Below are positions 11,063 through 21,887 of a DNA stretch of 64,000 nt, one piece after another; position 1 is the stretch's first letter; each line of letters opens with the position of its first letter. This stretch comes from Panicum virgatum (Eukaryota; Streptophyta; Magnoliopsida; Poales; Poaceae), in the NCBI RefSeq assembly GCF_016808335.1, contig NC_053150.1:45163607-45227606 (forward strand), written 5' to 3'. The translations under genes and the position numbers were made by a program. The notes beneath the pieces were generated by a model. It saw only the letters and a program-made list of their open reading frames with translations, did no database searches and was not told the origin of the DNA.

Positions 11063-11276
11063 CTGGTTTGACATTTTTTACTCTAAATTTTACCACTCGT
11101 CTTATTAAAAAATTTATACAAAATATTAGTTCTTTTATTGTGGCTTGTTTTATTAATAATATAAGTTTTTGAAGAATAACTCAAATTTGACTGTATTTGC
11201 ATAAATTTTTTGAATAAGACAAGTGATCAAATTTGAGATAAAAAATCAAACAAATTATAATTTGGAACGGAGAGAG
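11041..11276. mobile_element. Stowaway MITE (236 bp)
   Basis: The left end is CTCCCTCCGTTCCAAATTAT and the right end, reverse-complemented, is CTCTCTCCGTTCCAAATTAT. TA is duplicated at 11039-11040 and 11277-11278. These are the hallmarks of Stowaway (mariner-derived) MITEs. It is inserted into the tail of the repeat-protein reading frame and supplies its stop codon. Confidence 0.9.
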
Positions 11277-11278
11277 TA

Positions 11279-11700
11279 CTAGATATGAAAATTGTGGATA
11301 TAGTTTTAAGCGTGTTGGGGGGGGGGCACAAATCGTGGCGTTTGAGTGACGTAGTAGTTCGGTTGTAGTTGATGCGTTGATGTGTATTTTGTACCCAGAG
11401 TAGTTTATGTATAGTGTACCAAGCTACAGTTCGTTTTCTGTTTTGTGAAATTTTTGTGATAGAGCATTCGAAGTTGTGCACCTTGAAATGACAATGTGAT
11501 ATCAGTATTTTCCCCCCATTTTTTATATGGAGATGCTGAAGTTTGAATTTTTGCTCCAGTTGTGAGGCTGTGACATATTTAGTGGCTATTGAGATATTTC
11601 CAAACTATGACTTCTCATAATAGTAGGCTATCTGTTTCCATAGAGTTAACAAAGACCAAATACTGCAATAAGTTGAGACCAAACCTTCCTATTTAAGTTG
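11279..11700. other. Intergenic DNA
   Basis: This may be the former 3' part of the gene at 10550. It contains a run of nine G at about 11318. No open frame or repeat boundary was recognised. Confidence 0.4.
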
Positions 11701-13530
11701 ATTTTTTTTAGGGAAACACCGGGGGGACGATGAGTCCCCACCTGAATATTATTCCACAGATGACGGGTAAACCGGTGATGGAGGTTTGGCGCAGGGCCAT
11801 TACAAGTGCAGGTAGAGGCAGTACAGGACTGCAAGGTAGACGATCAAGCACTAGCTAGGGGAGAGAGGTTTACATGAAAAATAGATTTCTCCAGTACTCT
11901 ACATCTCCACGCTGGGAAGGAGGCAAGCACCAGCGCCAGAGTTCTGCGGCTTCGCTGAATCCAGAGGTTCCAGCAGCAAAGGAGGACCATTGTGGGTAGG
12001 GATCTTGTGGGGGCACCGGCTTGGGCCTGAATCTTCCAGAGGTCAGCCGCCGGAGGGATGATGAGTGGCTCCCAGCCAAGATGTCGCCAGAAGCGTTGGG
12101 CGAAGGAGCAGCCGGAGATCAGATGAGATGTCGTCTCCGCAGATTGATTGCATAGCTCGCACACGTCTGTGTCCAGGATGTTCTTCTTCTTCAGGTTACT
12201 TTTGCACTGAATGTGTTCTTGGAGGAGCAGCCAGGCGAAGAACTTGACTTTGGGGAGAGCATGGTTCTGCCAAATAAAATTGAAGTGCGCACAAGCATCA
12301 ATTACGGAGGTCACGAGCCTGTAGAGCTTGCTGGTCATCAGGCGGTGGTCACTTGATTCCAATGGGCTACTTCGCTCGTCGATGCCGGGGTTCGGCGTCC
12401 AGGCGTTCAGGATGTTCTGGACCGCGATCAGCTCAGAGCGTGCTTGGCTGCTGAGGCGAGGCACAAGGTAGCTGGCCAGCCCATCTCTTGCGACTGCTTG
12501 GACAGAAGCTCCATTTTCACGACGTGACTGTAAAGCACAGGGAAGGCTGAGCAAAGTGGGGCACCCCCAATCCAGTTGTCTTCCCAAAGAGCTGTGGAAG
12601 CGCCATTGTTGACTGGAACACACGTAATTTGGCGGTAGGCAGGCAGTAGCGAACGGAGGCCATCCCAGTGTGCACCATCCAATTCTCCCTCCAGAGTGTG
12701 CACGTCGACATGTTGGCGCACCCAAGGTGCCCAGGAGGAACCCACAGGATGGTGGAGACGGTGAAGGGGTTTGAGCATCAGGCACGCGTTCTGATCTGCT
12801 TCACACCTAGGCCGCCTTCTTGTTTGGTGATGCACACTTTATCCCAGGCAACCAAGCACTGCGAGCCATGGACAGAGTCTTGTCCAAACCATAGGAACGC
12901 CCTGCGACGTTTATCCAGGGCGTCAATTGCCGGCGGGGAGAAGCAGGGTGGACATTAGGTGCGTAGGCATGCCATTGAGCACAGCATTGATCAGAACCAG
13001 GCGCCCAACATGGTTGAGCAGGATGGCCTTCCAACCTGATAGTTGTCTGTCCACCTTGGCGATGAGGGGGCAAAGGTAACAAGGTTGAGCATCACATTGG
13101 AAAGAGGGAGGCCCAGGTAAACTTGAGGGAAACTGGCACGCTAACATTCGAGGACCTTGAGCAGGCGGCGGAGCTTTGCTTCAGGGACATGCATAGGAAC
13201 AATCGTGCTCTTATGGTAGTTGATTTTTAGGCCGGTGGCTGCAGAGAACGAGGCCAGGATGGACTTAAGGCCGATGACATCGTCGGTTGTTGCCTGGAGT
13301 AGGATCAGGGTGTCGTCGGCGTATTGCAGGGAGCATCAACTAGCGGGTCACGAACGGACGAGCTGTCCTTGATCAGGCACTGAAGCACGTCAGCCACGAG
13401 TATGTTGAGGTAGGGCGACAGGGCATCGCCTTGCCGGAGTCCGCGTCTGCAGGCAATCCAGGGACCAGGGCAACCGTTAACAAGGACGACAGAGTGAGAG
13501 GTCGCAAGGATTTGTGTCATACACTTTGCC
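11701..13530 (-). mobile_element. LINE (L1-type), 5'-truncated
   Basis: A minus-strand LINE remnant. Its poly(A) end appears as the T-run at about 11702-11710, and it is truncated on the 5' side near 13520-13530, where it abuts the duplicated retrotransposon remnant. Coding order on the minus strand is reverse transcriptase, then zf-RVT, then a short C-terminal part. Truncation at the 5' end is the usual outcome of target-primed reverse transcription. A target duplication was not confirmed. Confidence 0.85.
11844..13520 (-). pseudogene. LINE ORF2 remnant: reverse transcriptase and zf-RVT
   Basis: The ORF copied LINE RNA into the target site. Visible RT pieces are GLRQGDALSPYL in 13305-13520 (the family's GxRQGDPLSPxLF box) and QYADDTLILLQ near 13295-13325, in a different frame. 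Then come INYHKSTIVP and later segments up to about 12430. The zf-RVT segment (within 11844-12785) shows the typical order of FIWQNHALPKVKFFAWLL, then CELCNQSAETTSHLISGC. At least three frame changes or stops separate these pieces, so the ORF is dead. The endonuclease domain is missing through 5' truncation, and no RNase H domain is visible, in contrast to the LINE at the right edge of the window. Confidence 0.85.
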
Positions 13531-13790
13531 TGATAGTTGAGTTGTTGTGCACGGGCTCGAGTAATTGGTCTTTGCTGTCAAATAGGCATGGCTGTATCAG
13601 TAGAAGAGTCATTGGTCCTTGCTGTGAAATAGGCATGGTTGTATCGATAGAAGGGATGTCCTCATCATCCTCGGTTTGTCCAAATGGTAATCAAGCATCC
13701 CTTTTCAAAACACCACCTCCATCTTCTTCATCCTCTAGTCACGGCCTCCCCACCGACCTAACTCCAGAAGGCAGCATGTCCTAAACATTT
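13528..13790 (-). pseudogene. Remnant of LTR-retrotransposon polyprotein C-terminus (copy 2)
   Basis: Duplicate of the remnant at 5590-5850. Broken minus-strand frames again give DEDIPSIDTTMPISQQ and the ITRARAQQLNYQ motif. It is cut off by the LINE junction, so less of the tail survives than in copy 1. Confidence 0.5.
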
Positions 13791-13844
13791 GACCAACTTT
13801 CAAGGCAAGCCCCCAATATATCACTACCCCAAACTGGAATTGAC

Positions 13845-14235
13845 TTGGCGGCCAAATACCGCCAAGGAAAATACCAAAACCGCCAAGGAAATGATCCTTG
13901 GCGGCTGGCCGCCAAGCAAAATCCGTCAAGAATAGAGCGCCATGGAAATTCTATTAACTTGGCGGCCAGCCGCCAAGAATCATTTACTTAGCGGTTTGGC
14001 CGCCAAGAAAAGTAGAGCACCACTAAAATTGCCAAAGCGCCAAGAAAATGTTCCACCCGCCAAGAATATAACTTTACTTGGCGGTTGATGCCCGCCAAGA
14101 AAATGTATTAACTTGGCAACCTTCAACCGCCAAGAAAAGGCATTAACTTGGCAGTTGATGGCCGCCAAGGAAGGGTATTTACTTGGCACAGAAATCATAA
14201 TTTCCTTGGCTACCAACCGCCAAGGAAACACATAC
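13845..14235. repeat. Left subterminal repeat array (CTTGGCGG motif)
   Basis: About twenty copies of CTTGGCGG or CCGCCAAG and variants occur in both orientations. A matching array lies at 17320-17615 near the other end. They are candidate binding sites for the transposase complex. The open frames at 13980-14276 and 17219-17587 translate this array and are not genes. Confidence 0.8.
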
Positions 14236-15479
14236 CACCAACAAAAAAAACATAAATTTTGAAACTCTAGCCACAACTAGAATTCATAATAGCTGTCATG
14301 GATTTAGAAAGCACAAATTGGCAAGAATACACGCATTTGCCTCAAAATTCACATACTGCCAAGATCATTACATGTCTATTTACCCTACAAGCCTCGATTA
14401 AACATCATGCATCATAATACATAGCTCTATCAGTTAACAATATTACCCATAGACTGACCTAACCTCACATCACTACAATCACAACTACCGTCGTCATCAC
14501 CATCTGAAAATATTGAGGAAATAATTAGTATATCAGCTGACAAAGCATGGCACATTGTAATACAATGTTTTACCAAATGTGTAAAATGGAAAGAAGAAAA
14601 ACACATATCTCTAGTGAGTGATAAGCATCTGCTGTTCTTGCTAGTTTTCAGAGATTGAAAGATGGAACTTGCTGCTCAATTTATGTATTTATGTACTCAT
14701 TGTAATACAAGTGGAACTGTGCTAGCTACCATGTATCTGAGTGACCATCCTAGGCACTGAACCACAAACAGAAAGGATCAATAAAGGCTTCAAGTGACAA
14801 GGTCAACTCAAATTGGAAAACTCGCAGGGTAGCATGTTCTATCAATCTGCATTGTGAATCATTTTTTTAATTTGGTATAAAAAGATTCAAATCATACCCA
14901 ATCTTTGCTGAAAGGCTTTCATGTTTGAAATACAAAGGTTGGGATCAGAAATATGTAAACCTAGCTGAATCTAGATAGGAAACATGATTCAGAAAAATTA
15001 TCTACATAACATTCTAACCTCAAATGCTTCCATAGAAGTATATTTTTCAGGATGGCTCCACAACAGCAGCTCTGTCCACGGCTCCCCCTTCTCCCCATGC
15101 ACATTCATCCTGAAAAATAAAAGGGCATTCGTTGTAAAATTAATAAGCTTCCAGGCTGGCTGTCTTGTTTCAGAACAATGACATCTTCAAAGAAAGAAAG
15201 ATCCTAGGCTAATCCATACCTCATCTTAAACTAAGTTGACGTGTAAGCAAACTATTATATTATAGAAGTGAAGTAGAAACCATTATGTGTATAGATAGAT
15301 GCTATTAACTTGAAGAACCAGCAGTGCCACACAAAAGTATTGGCGACAAGCAATCAGTGCTACTGAATAACCTCACAAACATCCATCAAGAATTGCAATA
15401 CCAGCCGGCCAATAATATCCAATAAAAAACCTTAAGCATGGAAGGAGAAGGGAAGAGAAGCATACCTAGATTTGGGGCT

Positions 15480-16415
15480 GCAGCGAGCAGTGGGGCTGAG
15501 CCTGAAGCTCCAGCGCCAAAGGAGCTGCCGTGACATGGGACTCTGGCCTGATGCGGAGAGATCGAGCGGATCCAGCACACGGTGAGCTCGAGTTGATCTG
15601 CCGAGGTGGGTCTCGAGCAGATCCAGCTAGGTGTGTGATCCAGGGGATGAGGTCGTGGTGGGGTGGTACCTTTCTTCAACGGGATGTAGTGGTGGCAGCA
15701 TCCTGGTCGGTCAGGAAGTTGGGATGTGGCCAGCGTCTTGGTTGGTGTCGAAGTTGGGGATCTAGCGGCGATCTGGTCGGTGAGGCGGCAGCGGCCTGCT
15801 CGGATCGGCGTCGGGGAAGCTGCGCGGTCCGCGTCGGAGTTGCGGCGGCGGCCTGCTCAGATCAACGTCGCGGAAGCCGCGTGGTCCGCATCGGAGTTGC
15901 GGCGGCGGCCTGCTCAGATCGGCGTCGCGGAAGCCGCGTGGTCTGCATTGGAGTGGCGGCGGCGCGGTGATTCTGGAGGGGCACCACCGGACGCACGGCG
16001 CACGGGCCGCCACACTCTTCTTGGTGTCCTTCTTCTGGTCCACCGTAGCAAAGTCATCCGCGTCGGGCCCGGGCACAACCTGCTGGACGGGGGCGGGATC
16101 CTCACGGGGTGCAGGGCGGCGCGAGTGGAGATTGGGATCGATTTGGCTGAAATGGGAGCCGGGGCTAGTGGCAATTTGGGGGAGGCGAGCTAGGCGGGGC
16201 TGGCGGTGATGAAAAATTTTGGTGAAGGGAGGAGGGAAAGCTAGGGTTTGGCGCCGCTCAAGCCGGGGAAGGGCACGCGCTCGCACACGCTGCGGCCGTG
16301 GGAGAGGGAGCCGGAGCTGAGAGGTAGGGTTTCCGGTCGGCCAGCATTTTTTATATTCATGGATCGGGATGGACGGCCGAGACAAGTCCGGCCCTAGTGG
16401 AAAACAACCCTTCAT
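15480..16415 (-). other. GC-rich gene-like segment inside the CACTA element
   Basis: A sharply GC-rich block within an AT-rich element. A minus-strand open frame of 217 codons (15762-16415) is rich in Pro and Arg and ends in translated copies of the 57-bp minisatellite. No domain is recognised. It could be a captured host 5' exon with promoter, a common cargo of CACTA elements, or simply GC-rich filler. Plus-strand frames over the same stretch are equally long, so coding is not established. Confidence 0.3.
15785..15967. repeat. 57-bp minisatellite, about 3.2 units
   Basis: Units at 15785-15841, 15842-15898 and 15899-15955, plus a partial unit to 15967. All begin GCGGC(A/G)GCGGCCTGCTC. The unit length is a multiple of three, so the repeat stays open in several frames (on one strand it reads as repeats of DLSRPPPQLR). 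Confidence 0.9.
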
Positions 16416-18505
16416 AACTTTCTCAGCCCATTTAACAGTTTTTCTTTTTCTTTTCTATTGTATTGCACCATTGTGAAGTAGTACATTAAATAATTATCTT
16501 ATATACACTAATATATTTTCTATATGTAATATACCACATATAAGATGACCTGTACAAGTTTCAAAATTTTTGGAATTGATTTGTTTTTTCTATATGTTAA
16601 ATGAATTTCTAAATAATTATCAAAATTAATTCTAAGTTGAACTTAATGTCCATCTAATAAGATACACAAAAATTTACAAAAATTATATATAGGATAACAT
16701 GGTCCATTCATGTCTATTTCGTGGAGATACATGAAAAATTCAACTGTTTTATAGGGCCAATTCAAACTTCTTTCTCCAATTTACCACATAATAAATATAA
16801 TAATATCTAAATTTGATTAGAAAATTCTACAAATTTAAATAACAATATATTTTTGGTTCAAGATTTTGCCATAAAAAAATTAAAAGTTTTAGTTAAGTTA
16901 GATCATACATTGTTCTTAAAAATATACATCTCGCACATAGTTTATTATAACTCAAGTGAAACTATGAGATTTGAGTACCTCATAATGTTTCCAAACTCGT
17001 ATGCACCTCAAATTTGGACACAATATTATTTCCACCATAATATTAAAAAATATGAAGTTACAAGACTAATTGTTATGCAAAAAATATATTTTTATATTCT
17101 CTATTTGGATGGAAGAAAACAAGTTATATGTAGAAGATCCGAGAATAGAAATTAACATACAAAAAGGCAGCCTTAAATGAAAGGTAATGATTTTAGAAAA
17201 CTTTAGGAAAAAGAATAATCAAATTTGGAGATTATATGATAGAGAAATACCAATTATAAATTTAAAATTTGGATTAAAAAGAGAAATATGAAATATACAT
17301 GTGTTCTTCACCATTTCTTGGCGGCTCAGCACAGGAGCCAAGGAAACACTCAGTTTCTTGGCGGCCAACCAAAACGGCCAAGGAAAAACACTGTTTTCTT
17401 GGCGCCTCGGCCAAACAGCCAAGGAAAGGCACCGTTTCCTTGGCTGCTGAGACAAATAGCCAAGAAAACACACATTTTCCTTGGCGCTAACAAAAATAGT
17501 CAAGAAAATATATTATTTTGGCTGTTCGTTGTTACCGCCAAGGAAATGTTATATTCCTTGGCGGATTCCTTGGCGGCTGAATTGTGACCGCCAAGAAAAA
17601 TTGAGGCCGCCAAGGTAAATCCGGATTGGTGTAGTGTATTATGCACGTATCATTATGTTTACTACAACTTTATAGAATGTGCAAAAGTGTAAAGGATTAC
17701 AATTTATGCCAGGTTTTGTATAGCATTTCACATGGTTAATTAGCTTCGTGTCTTATTTTACTATCAAAACGAGGTGGCTCAATTGTTCCATTTTCTATCT
17801 ATATCAAATATAGGTGCTAACATCTGCTAAGCATTGATGTCTAAACTAGAATTGGTTTCTAGCACCTCATGGATCCCATGTGAAATATTGTTTCCTTTTG
17901 CTAAGCACTAGTAAAGTATGAGTTGGAGATGCCCCGAGAGGAAATCCTGAATCTAACTATGTATCGTCACTGTTTTGCATAAAAGTACGAAAGTACCTAA
18001 AGCTATGTACACTCACCAAAAATATACATCATCTATTTGGGTTTGTGAACATTATGGAAACAAGAAAAATCCATCGTGGTCCGCCCCCATTCCTTGTCTA
18101 TTTGTAATGTATCACTGGTAGGTATGTGAGTCTTAATCATTTTGAGTCACTAATTGATTAAAAAACTTGATAAATTGAACTAGAACAACATTCCATGCAA
18201 TTACTTTAAAAGGAGATTACATATCACAATAGCTAATTAGTTGGCATAAGAAATCATCGTGGTGTACCCCACATCTATCCTTTATCAGCAATAATTATAA
18301 GTTGAAATTAATGTTAATATATACACCGTATCACGATTTCATCGACATCATGTGGCCGGTCTTACCAAATTTAGCATTCGGTTCTCCAACTGAGTGTTGT
18401 GTCGCCTAATGGTTCCCACATAGGCACCAAACGAAAAACAGACAAAGTCAAACACCCGTCATGCCAAATCTCCTGGCCCACCAACTGGTCGGGCCGCCTT
18501 ATAGT

Positions 18506-18525
18506 GCCACATCACTAATCCGCGA
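18506..18525 (+). promoter_or_regulatory. Histone type I element, decayed (H2B copy 2, distal)
   Basis: CCACATCACTAATCCGCGA is the counterpart of the intact element at 6751-6769. The hexamer core ACGTCA has become ACATCA and the octamer has lost one position on each side. An octamer-like CGATCCGC is kept at 18571-18578. Confidence 0.6.
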
Positions 18526-18640
18526 CGTCTAAAAAATCCTCCTTCTCCCCTATCTCTCGTGCCACGTTAGCGATCCGCATCGATCTCCATCTTGTTTTTC
18601 CTCTAGAACGGTGGAGCGCAACCAAAACCATCTAACCCAT

Positions 18641-18659
18641 CCACGTCACTGATCCGTGG
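18641..18659 (+). promoter_or_regulatory. Histone type I element, nearly intact (H2B copy 2, proximal)
   Basis: CCACGTCACTGATCCGTGG keeps the full hexamer and all but one octamer base. It lies about 40 bp upstream of the TATA box, closer than the intact element of copy 1. Confidence 0.7.
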
Positions 18660-18697
18660 CTCGCATCTCCCACCAATCGCGGCCCACCTCTCAACCT

Positions 18698-18704
18698 TTA
18701 TAAA
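18698..18704 (+). promoter_or_regulatory. TATA box of H2B copy 2
   Basis: TTATAAA in the same context as in copy 1, about 154 bp before the start codon. Confidence 0.75.
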
Positions 18705-18857
18705 GCCACACCCCCATCCTGCCTTCCTCTTCATCAGGCAGATCCAAATCCCCAAAGCCTCCCCTAATCCCCTTGATCCCAAAGATAGTCGAGAAGCCAA
18801 CCCACCTGATCCCGAAGGCACCCAAGGCCGATCGAGAAGAAGCTCACTGAGGAGGAG

Positions 18858-19259
18858 ATGGCAACTGAGAAGGCGGAGAAGACCCTGGTGGGGAAGAAGC
18901 CTAATGCTGAGAAGAGGCTGCCGGCCGGCAAGTCTGCCAGCAAGAACGACGACAAGATGTGCAAGAAGAAGGTGAACAAGAGTTTGGAGATGTACAAGAT
19001 ATACATCTTTAAGGTGCTCAAGCAGGTCCACCCCAACATGGGAATCTCCTCCAAGGCTATGTCCATCATGAACTCGTTCATCAATGATCTTTTCGAGAAA
19101 ATAGTGGCGGAGGCGGCCAAGCTTGCACGGTACAACAAGAAATCCACCATCACCTCCCGCGATATCCAGACCTCGGTTTGCCTCATCCTCCCCGGCGAGC
19201 TCGCCAAGCACGCTGTCTCCGAGGGCACCAAGGCTGTCACCAAGTTCACCACCTCTTAG
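18858..19259 (+). CDS. Histone H2B variant, copy 2 (133 aa)
   Basis: A nucleosome core histone, paralogous to 7102-7503 with no length difference. The tail (residues 1-40) differs at a few sites: Glu at position 4 in place of Lys, and NDDKMCKKK in place of DDEKKGKKK, which introduces a Cys in the basic tail. The fold is complete ([39 protein letters not shown]). The loop keeps the normal ARYNKK, unlike copy 1. The shared Arg-to-Cys change in [10 protein letters not shown] is present, so it predates the duplication. The C-terminal AVTKF with the ubiquitinable Lys is intact. Changes relative to copy 1 are few and the frame is open, which suggests selection or a recent duplication. The promoter differs from copy 1 in which type I element is intact. 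Confidence 0.95.
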   Translation: MATEKAEKTLVGKKPNAEKRLPAGKSASKNDDKMCKKKVNKSLEMYKIYIFKVLKQVHPNMGISSKAMSIMNSFINDLFEKIVAEAAKLARYNKKSTITSRDIQTSVCLILPGELAKHAVSEGTKAVTKFTTS

Positions 19260-19799
19260 GTGATGCGGTTGCATTGTTTTCGTCTCTATCGTGTTTAGCT
19301 CTGTACTAGGAGCCTCTCTTGAGGGGTGTCATGCTGGAAGTTTTTTCATTATCTAAAAAATTCTCTGTACTAGGTGCTGCAGTGGCGGAAGTTGCCCTGG
19401 TCTCATCAATCTATCTCCAGTAGTTGGTCTACTGAATGATGTAATAAGGCTGTGTGTGTGCTTTTGTGATTCTGGTGTCATGTTCCTGAATAGTATGGTT
19501 CATCCTTGCAAGTAATTATTGCAAATTTATGTGAAATTCAACCTTAATTGATGTCTGGATTTCATTCTGATGCTACGATCTACATGTCTCGCTCGAGGTC
19601 ATAACACTTCACCTCCTGGGGTTATGGTTGTGAAATTGAGGACTAAATTTACGGAACTTGAGAGGGGAATAGCAACATTTCGCGACTTTATAATTTTGAA
19701 CATTTTGGCAGCGTTATTAAAGTTCATGTCTATCTTTAGCAATGACGTTCATCCTCCTGCCCCACTGATATTAGCAAATTATGTTCTTTGAATAATTTG

Positions 19800-20509
19800 A
19801 TTTCGAATTGATGCCCCTAAAAGTTTGGTTGGGAAATTTCCAAAAGATGGTAATTGCTTTCGCGGGGCGCGAATTTGAAAATGCCCTATAAGCCTAATTT
19901 GGAAGCAAGGGGGAGCTAAACCCAGGGGGAGCTAATTTGGAACCTCCCATCTATAACTAAATGTCTTATTCAAATGGCATCCTATAGATTGCTCATCTTG
20001 GGAAATGTCAGGAAACCTAAGGGGATTTGAGTTTCCAAACTAGGCCGTAAAGATTTTTAAGGCTAGTCTTGATGGGGGGAAAGTTGGAGATTATGGGCGT
20101 CAGCCACTCGCTAGATAAGAAAATAGCCCATTTAAAATGTAGATCGCGAAGAGTAGTAGTTGGGACGGTCTGGCCCATTTTAATTCGGATCCAGCACAGC
20201 ACTCCACTTTCTCCAAAATCATAAAAAATATCTAAAAGAGATGAAAACAAATCATTTCAAATGATATTAAAAAAGAATTTTTCTCCAAAAAATTATTAAA
20301 AATGGAAGCCTCCAGGCACGAAAAATGAAACACGAGTCCCACAGCAATACAACTGTACACGTGTTGGTTGTAGATTTAAACTTCAACTTATCTAAATTGA
20401 ATTGAAGGCACAAATATCACTATCTGTGAAAATTGCTCGACATCCTTTATTCACACATCAAGCGCTCCCATAAAACTGTCCAAACGGCAACAAACAGCTG
20501 AATTCACCT
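19800..20509. other. Intergenic DNA of duplication copy 2
   Basis: Matches the 3' flank of copy 1 except that the Tourist-like insertions of copy 1 are absent. The empty-site region is near 19900-19950. No gene is recognised. Confidence 0.5.
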
Positions 20510-20512
20510 TTA

Positions 20513-20698
20513 GGCCAATCTCAGTTGGAGGGTCATGATAGTGTCATGAACATTAAATTTGCTGATGTGGCATAAGAGAAAGAAGGGGGAGTGTCATGGA
20601 ATGTGCGAGGAGTGTCATCACCATGACGCTGCTCCGGCTCGGTTACCTAGTTTACAGTTTAGGTAACCGTGCGATGACACTCCCCACTGAGACTGGCC
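20513..20698. mobile_element. Tourist-like MITE (186 bp) in duplication copy 2
   Basis: The ends are GGCCAATCTCAGTTGGAGGG and, reverse-complemented, GGCCAGTCTCAGTGGGGAGT. TTA is duplicated at 20510-20512 and 20699-20701. Copy 1 has the empty site (CACCTTTATAAC, near 10130), so this inserted after the duplication or was absent from copy 1. Confidence 0.85.
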
Positions 20699-20927
20699 TT
20701 ATAACAACATAACTGAACTGAATGCATGTCTTGGTTGCCTAAACCTGACAAGATTTTCCTTGTTGTAAAGTTGAGCGAGTAGATCTTGCTCTCTTTTTTT
20801 TCCAAATGCCGAAATGTGAGGCGTAAAACAAATCCACATCACAGCAGTCAGCAGGAGAATGTCACCAAACCTATAGCATAAATAACAACCATGAAAACAA
20901 ATCCACATCACAGCGGAAGGGAGGGCC

Positions 20928-21270
20928 TGGTTTAGAAACCTAGGCGTACTTATTGACTTGATGGATTTAGGATTACAAGGTGATTACATATATAAAAAGA
21001 ACAGGGCCAAGAGGTCTGGGGTGTGAACACTCTAAGGGGCCCGAAGGGTTCTAAGATGTGAACACCATAACTCACACTAATGACACAGTAAACTGGGTTA
21101 GAGTATGGGGGAGAACCCATTCATACATAGCCGTCACAGTAGCAGTCTAACACGCCCCTGCAGTCGAAACTTATGAACCAACCCCTTGGCTGTTTGTTAG
21201 ACATTAACATGCTGGATCCAAGTTATGATAGCAAGAAATTGGGAGTTTCCGGCAAATATAATTTTGATTT
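20928..21270 (-). mobile_element. LTR and 3' end of a copia-like retrotransposon (minus strand)
   Basis: Read on the minus strand, a purine tract (GCAGGGGCG, about 21153-21161) is followed by TGTTAGACTGC and runs about 225 bp to a terminal AAACCA at 20928. This gives a TG...CA LTR. Upstream of the tract, 21165-21230 reads like the short untranslated tail of a copia polyprotein. The 5' part is cut off at the foldback element beginning at 21271. No second LTR or target duplication was found. Confidence 0.55.
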
Positions 21271-21887
21271 GAGTAAAGTTCATTTTTGACCATCGAACTA
21301 TCGACTACGTCCGATTTTGACAATGCAACTCTAAAATCCGACATCAGCACCCAACTCTCAAAATCGCATATTTTCATTGGCTATCAGACGGTTTTGATAC
21401 GTAGTTTTGCTGGCGTGGACGCCACATGGTGGTGGGCCCACCTATCAACCTTTCTCTCTGCCGCAGGGATGACGGGTCCGAGGAGGGGGTGCCACAGCAG
21501 CAGCGGTGGTGTTGCTCGAAGGCGCGGAGGAACTCGATGAGGCTGCGGCGCCATGGTGCGCCCGGGGAGTGGGCGGTGGTTCGGCGACACACATTGACGG
21601 TGCTGGAGAGTGAGGAGAGGGAGAGAAGAGAGACGAGAGAGGAGAGAGCGGCGGCCGGTGCAGGGGAAGGGAGAGAGGGAGAGGAGAGAAGAAAGAGAGA
21701 GAGGAAGGCTGGCAGGTGGGCCTCACACCACGTGGCGTCCATAGACGCAAAATTACCTACCAAAACCGTCTGATGGTCAAATATGAACGGTTTTGACAAT
21801 TGGGTGACTATGGATGTCAGGTTTTAGAGTTACAATGCCAAATCCGAACACAGTCAATAGTTCGATGGTAGAAAATAAACTTTACTC
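21271..21887. mobile_element. Foldback/MULE-like element with long inverted repeats (617 bp)
   Basis: Arms of about 150 bp are complementary. The left arm starts GAGTAAAGTTCATTTTTGAC and the right arm, reverse-complemented, starts GAGTAAAGTTTATTTTCTAC. Both contain the ACCATCGAACTAT-type word and, further in, ACGCCAC(A/G)TGG. The core (21440-21720) is GC-rich, GA-rich on the plus strand. T-rich AT flanks are similar on both sides, but I could not fix a 9-bp target duplication. All open frames across it (both strands) follow the inverted repeat and are not credible genes. Confidence 0.7.

Larger units (their letters stand above)
13822..17636. mobile_element. CACTA transposon inserted in duplication copy 2 (3.8 kb)
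   Basis: The left end is CACTACCCCAAACTGGAATT and the right end, reverse-complemented, is CACTACACCAATCCGGATTT. The target duplication TAT is perfect (13819-13821 and 17637-17639), and copy 1 keeps the empty site, with a single TAT, at about 5876-5892. Both ends carry arrays of CTTGGCGG/CCGCCAAG subterminal repeats (about 13845-14235 and 17320-17615). I see no transposase-like frame, so it is probably non-autonomous. The interior has a GC-rich, gene-like segment at 15480-16400. Confidence 0.9.
13523..20895 (+). repeat. Segmental duplication carrying H2B, copy 2
   Basis: Collinear with 5585-10320. It is longer because it contains a CACTA element (13822-17636) and a small MITE (20513-20698) that are absent from copy 1. 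The order retroelement remnant, H2B promoter, H2B gene, 3' flank is preserved. The upstream junction lies at the truncated end of the LINE. Confidence 0.85.
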
